The notes beneath the pieces were generated by a model. That model was not told where the DNA came from and ran no database searches. It saw only the letters and a list, made by a program, of their open reading frames with translations. This document shows, one piece after another, positions 58,771 through 64,000 of a stretch of DNA of 64,000 bases; the first letter of the stretch is position 1; each line of letters opens with the position of its first letter. Source of the stretch: Telmatactis stephensoni (taxonomy: Eukaryota; Cnidaria; Anthozoa; Actiniaria; Isophelliidae). The DNA lies in contig JALIZF010001618.1 in assembly GCA_029948255.1 (NCBI GenBank), forward strand, positions 124,001-188,000, written 5' to 3'. The translations under genes and the position numbers were made by a program.

Positions 58771-61452
58771 TGCGAGATTTTTATTAAATAAAAATTTATT
58801 AGGGGTTTTCTTCTGAACTCTTCTTGTTTATGTAAAGAGACAGTGAGGGTATTCTTGCACAAGTAAATGTTTTGTGTTTTTGTATCAAGAAAGTTTTTTC
58901 AAAGCGAGAAAAGAGTGTTTTTAAAATGCAACTGTCTCGGTGCTTCTACCGTCCCATGTGCTTTTGAGTCGTTACTGAATATTACTCGTTTTCTAAGCGT
59001 TCGAGCGTTGAGAGTACAAATTTGTGTTTCTTTAGCTACTAGAAAATTTTTATTACCTCCAAACCTCTCTTACAGTATAATTCAAAGACTTCGATTACGG
59101 CTCTCGTAGAATTTCGCTATATAACCGCTGGATGACTAGAATACTAGCAGTAAATTCGAAGTTTCCTTCAAAATAAATCAACTATCTAGCAAATATAGTT
59201 TGAATAGGGGTTTTAAGTCTTTTCTTTTGGAATCTAAGATCAAATTTACTGTTTTTGTTTTTTACTGAGAAATTATGCAATTGTGAGTTGGAAAACCACG
59301 AGCGCACAATATAAATAAATTCATTTTCTCTGTCATTAGTAGCCGCAGTATTGGAATATTTGCTAGAATGGAGGTGTTTTTGTACACTAGTTCTCTATCA
59401 TTGCCTGATTGGATCTCCCTGCTCAATGCTACGAAATCCTTAGGCAATGTCATCAAAGTTAAAAAATAACAAGAGACCATATTACTAGGAGAGCGAAACT
59501 CAGTATTAATGTTCGCGGCGGCTAAGACTATTTTTAGTAATTTCACCATCGCGCGCGCAAGGCTCCTAGACAATCAAATTCTACTGTTTGAGAACCTTGC
59601 GCTCGCGATGGCAAGGTTACTAAAAATAGCCTTAGTCGCCGCGAACATCGCCCAGACATACTGAGTTTCGGTCTCTTAGTATCATGGTCTCTTCAAAATA
59701 ATGATTTTTGTTTTAATCAACTATTGATCAATTAATCGTTTTTCCATCTTTTTTCTAGCTGCTGCACCTACAGATGAAGACCACAGGGTTTAGTATGACA
59801 ACAGACCTCGAGTAAACCAAATTCTAGGATATGTTTTTCGTTTAGCCTCTAATTGGCTGTATTTGTTAAATTCCTCGAGGTTCTGGTTGTTTTGTGTGGG
59901 TGTGCACGTGTGTGTATGTAGAAGCAACTCGCAACATAATTCCTGTTCACTGATAGGAATTAGAATATACTCAGAAATGGATTCTTTGTACTTGTGATGA
60001 ATCAAATTGTCACCATTGCTTTTGTTCAGTGTCGTTATATGTTCATATTTATATAAGCGTTGTTTTGTGCTTGCGAAATCAGACGCCCCTCATGGCCTGC
60101 ACTCGTCTGTTTGCTTGCAAATATGGCGTGTCATGTCCGGCGCCTGTTGGCTGCAGGCTGTGTTGGAGGTGTTTTGTAAACCTGTCTGTGTATGTTGCTG
60201 CTGATGTATTGTTTTCATTCTCATTTTGGCCTGTAGTCACAAGAGCAAGGGTCCATTTCATCTAGTACCCCAAAACGTATGGGAATTTCACTTAGCATTA
60301 GTTAGGACTAGGAGGGATCCATAGTTCATACCTATGGACCAAGCGAGTTGCATTAGAGCAAGCTACCACATGTAAACTAGGTCGGATCTATTAGCTTTTG
60401 GATCGGCATTTCGGGCCGGGTGCAATTGATCTGCTTAGGTTAGCTTTCAATAAATGCTTAGGCCTACGAGAAGACAACCGTCTGGATCACCGATGGAGCC
60501 ATTGGACCTGATCGACCATATGCTCTCAAATTGAGAGACCTCCTTTGTAGTCTGAGTCTGTGTCGTGATCTTTAGATGTAGAGTTCTACCATTATAGTTG
60601 CTAACTGGCCGGTTTACATACAACGCGCGTAGGGCGCTTAGATTTCTGGCGACATAGGTTTTAAGGTTAGCGCTGGTCAGGCTGCAACGTCGGTCGATAC
60701 GCACAACTACTTTTACGTTTTGTATTTACCCCATTCCACCCCCCCCCCCCCCCTTCCGCCCTCCCCTCCCCCAAACCTCCCTCCCCGCCCTCCATTGTTG
60801 TGCGTGCCGACGGTAATGGTCGTACTCTAGATTAGCTCCACCCAAATTTAGTGTTGATCAGATTTGTTTTGGCCCGGCCTAACCCAACGTAAATGACATG
60901 GTTTGTCACAAATAGTGATACCATGGCATTTGCACCTTCTGTTTCAGCCAAGTCTACCAAGAACAACCAAACTGGGTTGCGACGACGAGTGTTCAAGTAC
61001 CATAGCTTTTTCTTTTATAGTGGTAGCTTTAGATAAGGAACTAGGGATTAAAATTTCGGCTGATTGGCAGTAGTTCTACGAATAACTATAATACATGGCA
61101 AAAGATGAGGTCTTGCACTTGACTTTTGTCATTATTTTTATGAGTGGATGGCAGAACATGCGCTGTGATCCCAACTCCTTTTGTTCGACTAACGACTTAC
61201 AACACACATTTTCCCTTCACTTTTTAATCAATTTTTTTCCTTCATTTTTTCTACTTTATTCTTTTAAGTTTTTTAATTTATTTTTTGTTTTGTTTTTTGT
61301 TTTGTGTTTGTTTTGTCTAGGATAGGTCTAGGACTAGGATTAGGTATGTGTTTCCGGCACTGGTCCAGTCGGGACCATCAACGACTTCCACTGGTTTAAC
61401 TAACACCTTTTGCCGCATTTTTCAGACAAATTTGATTTCTCATGCATTTAAA
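58771..61452. other. Region without a supported gene
   Basis: Holds one MITE (59470-59693) and a C-rich tract (about 60736-60790). Overlapping open frames at 60000-60265 are on both strands and show no recognisable domain. Confidence 0.5.
59470..59693. mobile_element. Palindromic MITE, family 1 copy 2
   Basis: Same family as 54659-54934 (CAAGAGACCATATTACTAGG start, GTATCATGGTCTCTT end, central GCGCGCGCAAGG) but about 50 bp shorter. AAAATAA on both sides is a likely target duplication. Confidence 0.8.
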
Positions 61453-61536
61453 GACGAATTGGATTTCTTCTGATGAGTTGGATTTCTTAATTTGAACGAT
61501 GAGTTGGATTTTTTCTGACGGGTTGGACTTCTTTAA
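61453..61536 (+). repeat. GATGAGTTGGATTTCTT minisatellite, left part
   Basis: About four degenerate units. The array resumes at 62353-62430 after the TTAA-flanked insertion. Confidence 0.75.
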
Positions 61537-62348
61537 GGACGTTCGCGGGCATTGTTCACGCGCACTTTTACTGCGCACGCTAGCGCGCGCGCTACCTCAA
61601 TAAATCCAAGATGGCGGCCTAAAAATATTTTTTCCGGTAATTATTAAATTTCGATCTTTTCAAATGGAACTTACTTTTATAAGAAGAAAAAATAAAAACA
61701 AGGAATTTGAATGAGGAAAAAAATCATTCAAATTGAAAAACACCAGAAAAAAGGATGAAAAAGATTTTAGTAGACCCAGTCTCCTCTCGGTATTCAAGAT
61801 GGCGGGGAAATTTTCAAACTTTACGGCTCGATATCTCCAAAACAAATACGGTGACCCCCACTTTTTTTAGTCTTAAAAGAAAGATATTTTGGAGTAATAC
61901 AACATTTCTGAAAAAGAAAAAATTCTCATCTCAAGGGACATAATGACAACGTTTTTTCGCTAAAAAGTACACCCCTTCGTCTCGTCGAACACCGCCGATT
62001 TCAACAGCAGCGCACGAAAAAAAACACTCGTCAAAACTCAGAGAGATTCATTCATGCTTAAATGACCAAACATTGTTGTCAACAATAGTCTCATACAACT
62101 GCAGATGAAATTTCTGGTCGTTTAAGGTGCGTTGTATATTTTTAGTATCTATTTTCTCGCCCTACGCATATAGCGTATTTCGCGCGCTTTTCTTTGGCAA
62201 TTTCGACAAAATTGTACGGCTAATAGCTCGAAAACGAATACGGTACCCCCTCTTTTTTATTTCGTTTATTCAAAGTGTATATCATAAAGTATCAGTATGC
62301 GAAATTTCATTAAAATGACATCACAAATTCAATTGCCCGCGAACGTCG
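61537..62348. mobile_element. TTAA-flanked non-autonomous element (copy C)
   Basis: 812 bp between TTAA at 61533-61536 and 62349-62352, ends GGACGTTCGCGGGC and GCCCGCGAACGTCG, interrupting a minisatellite. It shares termini, the CACGCGCACTTTTACTGCGC block and the AATCCAAGATGGCGGC block with 33852-34673, so the two are the same family. Confidence 0.85.
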
Positions 62349-62352
62349 TTAA

Positions 62353-62430
62353 TTGATGAGTTGGATTTCTTTTAAACGATGAGTTGGATTTCTTTAAAAG
62401 ATGAGTTGGATTTCTAACCAGACGAGCTGG
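62353..62430 (+). repeat. GATGAGTTGGATTTCTT minisatellite, right part
   Basis: Three to four units continuing the array interrupted by copy C. Confidence 0.75.
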
Positions 62431-62764
62431 TTTACAATACATTTACCTGCTATATTATAATGGTTCCAAGACTTCATCATCCGCCAAAAACCGTGGGTCT
62501 GAACTATGGCTATATCACATCAACTACATTACAAGGAGTCCACAGCCTCGAGATCCTCACTTCACGAAACCATGGGCCTTTATTACATATTACCCGAATT
62601 ACAATGATTCCACGATTTCATCACAAAAACATTGGGCGGGGCAATTTTTCAATCATGACTACTTTTTATCAATCTGTATGGGCAACATTGATACGTTAAT
62701 CTAACATTATATATAGATATGTTAAATTGTTAAATTGTTTATAGATATGTTAAACTGAACGCGT

Positions 62765-63075
62765 TTGCGGCAATGTGTGTGTGAGCGTGCACCATAGATA
62801 TTTACTGTACATTATCATTATTGCAAATTATGACTTGTAATTTTTCGCAATAATGATAACTTTATTGTACACATGTGAATCCGGCAATGTGTGTGAGTGA
62901 GTGTGCACCATAGATATTTACTGTACATTATTATTGTGTATTATTGTAAATTATGACTTGTAATTATTTACGTGTGTTTTCGGCAATGTGTATGAGCGAG
63001 TGTGAACCATACATCGATGTATAATCAGTACGTTATGAGTAAACACTGTAAATATGACTTGTAATTATTCAAACT
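62765..63075 (+). repeat. ~110-bp tandem repeat, three diverged units
   Basis: Each unit has CGGCAATGTGTGTGAG (or variant), GTGTGCACCATAGATATTTA, a TTATTGxAAATTATGACTTG phrase and TGTAATTATT. Units start near 62768, 62880 and 62980. Confidence 0.8.
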
Positions 63076-64000
63076 GGGGAAATGTATCCTTTCCATGGGA
63101 GTAAGCGTTGACGGCCACTTTAACCCAATTTAATGATTTAATACCATGCGCGCGTTTGGGTTGTTAATATTTCTAATAATTAACAATCCTTTGTTTTATT
63201 GCATTTTTCAAAACTATCAACTGTAAACTACATAGCTTCTCATCTAAAAGTTAACGAAAAAATACATATCAGGGTTGCCAATGAAAAGACGGGGAATTCT
63301 GACATTTTTCCAAAGGCAGGAAATCGTCAGGGATTTTTTTACAGGGTCGACGGGGAAATTATTGAAAATATGTCACAAATGTCGGTGGATTTTGGGTTGG
63401 GATAGGTGTTAGTTCGTCTCGTAAATGTTTATTTTTGCCAGTTTATTCATTATGGAAAATTGATTTTGTTCCATTTGTTTTGTGGGGAATTACAGCATTG
63501 ATATACAGTATGTAATGCATTCATTGACTTTATTCATCATATTTATTCATTATATATTTTATACTTTTGATACATTTGTTTAAATTAGTCGACTGTTATA
63601 GTACCAAATATATAGAGTTCGAAAACTGAAGCCATGAAACAAAACTGAGAAAATCAAATATTCCATCTTTCTCTCTAGAAACGGTTTGTTTTGGACCAGT
63701 CAGAAATGTTTCAGAGGTTCAGTATTTGAACTCTAAATCTCTTCCAGCTCATACTAATTTTTCCTTTACTATTTTTCAGTAGTTTTCGACCTTTCACTAA
63801 CACGTTTTGTTCTTCAGGTTTTACTTACGATTTCCCTTTTTGTCTTTCAGGTGTTTGCAACATTACTCTCCATCTTCCTTTCCTTTTTTATTCTTCCCTC
63901 GTCGTACTTTTCTTATTTGATTTACTAATAACCCATAGAGTCTATAAATTCAGTCCATGAAACAAAACCTGCAAAGTTTCCACCCCATTTTTCTCGTGTG
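63076..64000. other. Terminal region without a supported gene
   Basis: AT-rich sequence with no domain, splice structure or repeat that I can name. Confidence 0.45.

Overview
This is eukaryotic nuclear DNA: AT-rich, with small spliced exons, long introns, abundant microsatellites and many short terminal-inverted-repeat (TIR) elements. Protein content (a meiotic MutS homolog, a secreted fibrinogen-like two-domain protein, Penelope-like and CR1/L2-like retroelement scraps) and the repeat style suggest an anthozoan cnidarian, probably a stony coral. The taxon is an inference; no rRNA or mitochondrial marker is present.

Layout. (1) 1-15,664, + strand: the 3' two thirds of MSH4, reconstructed as 22 exons that join in frame, including two 13-nt microexons. 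Its introns carry several MITEs, a tRNA-derived SINE and a 460-bp hexanucleotide array. (2) 16,350-17,500: a decayed LINE endonuclease fragment split by a 405-bp MITE. (3) 17,683-36,330: a very large imperfect inverted duplication (left arm 9.6 kb, right arm 7.0 kb, spacer 2.1 kb). Each arm has, near its outer end, a copy of an unrecognised gene for a small secreted Thr/Pro- and Arg-rich protein with CxCxCxxxC motifs; the two copies point outward. Both arms also hold a Penelope-like GIY-YIG fragment. Insertions present in only one arm give empty-site evidence for individual transposons. (4) 38,821-47,293, + strand: a complete-looking seven-exon gene for a 547-residue secreted protein with two tandem fibrinogen-related domains. 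(5) 52,880-48,176, - strand: a two-exon gene for a 911-residue type II membrane or signal-anchored protein with four furin-type RVKR sites. (6) 52,900-64,000: no convincing gene; MITEs, a second copy of a TTAA-flanked element, minisatellites and unassigned sequence.

MSH4 works in meiotic crossover formation. The other three proteins all appear to enter the secretory pathway, but nothing shows that they act together; there is no operon-like logic here. The most unusual items are the inverted duplication with its paired outward-facing Thr/Arg-rich genes, the two equal-sized MSH4 microexons, the repeated RVKR sites, and a set of TTAA-flanked non-autonomous elements, one of which can be dated relative to the duplication.
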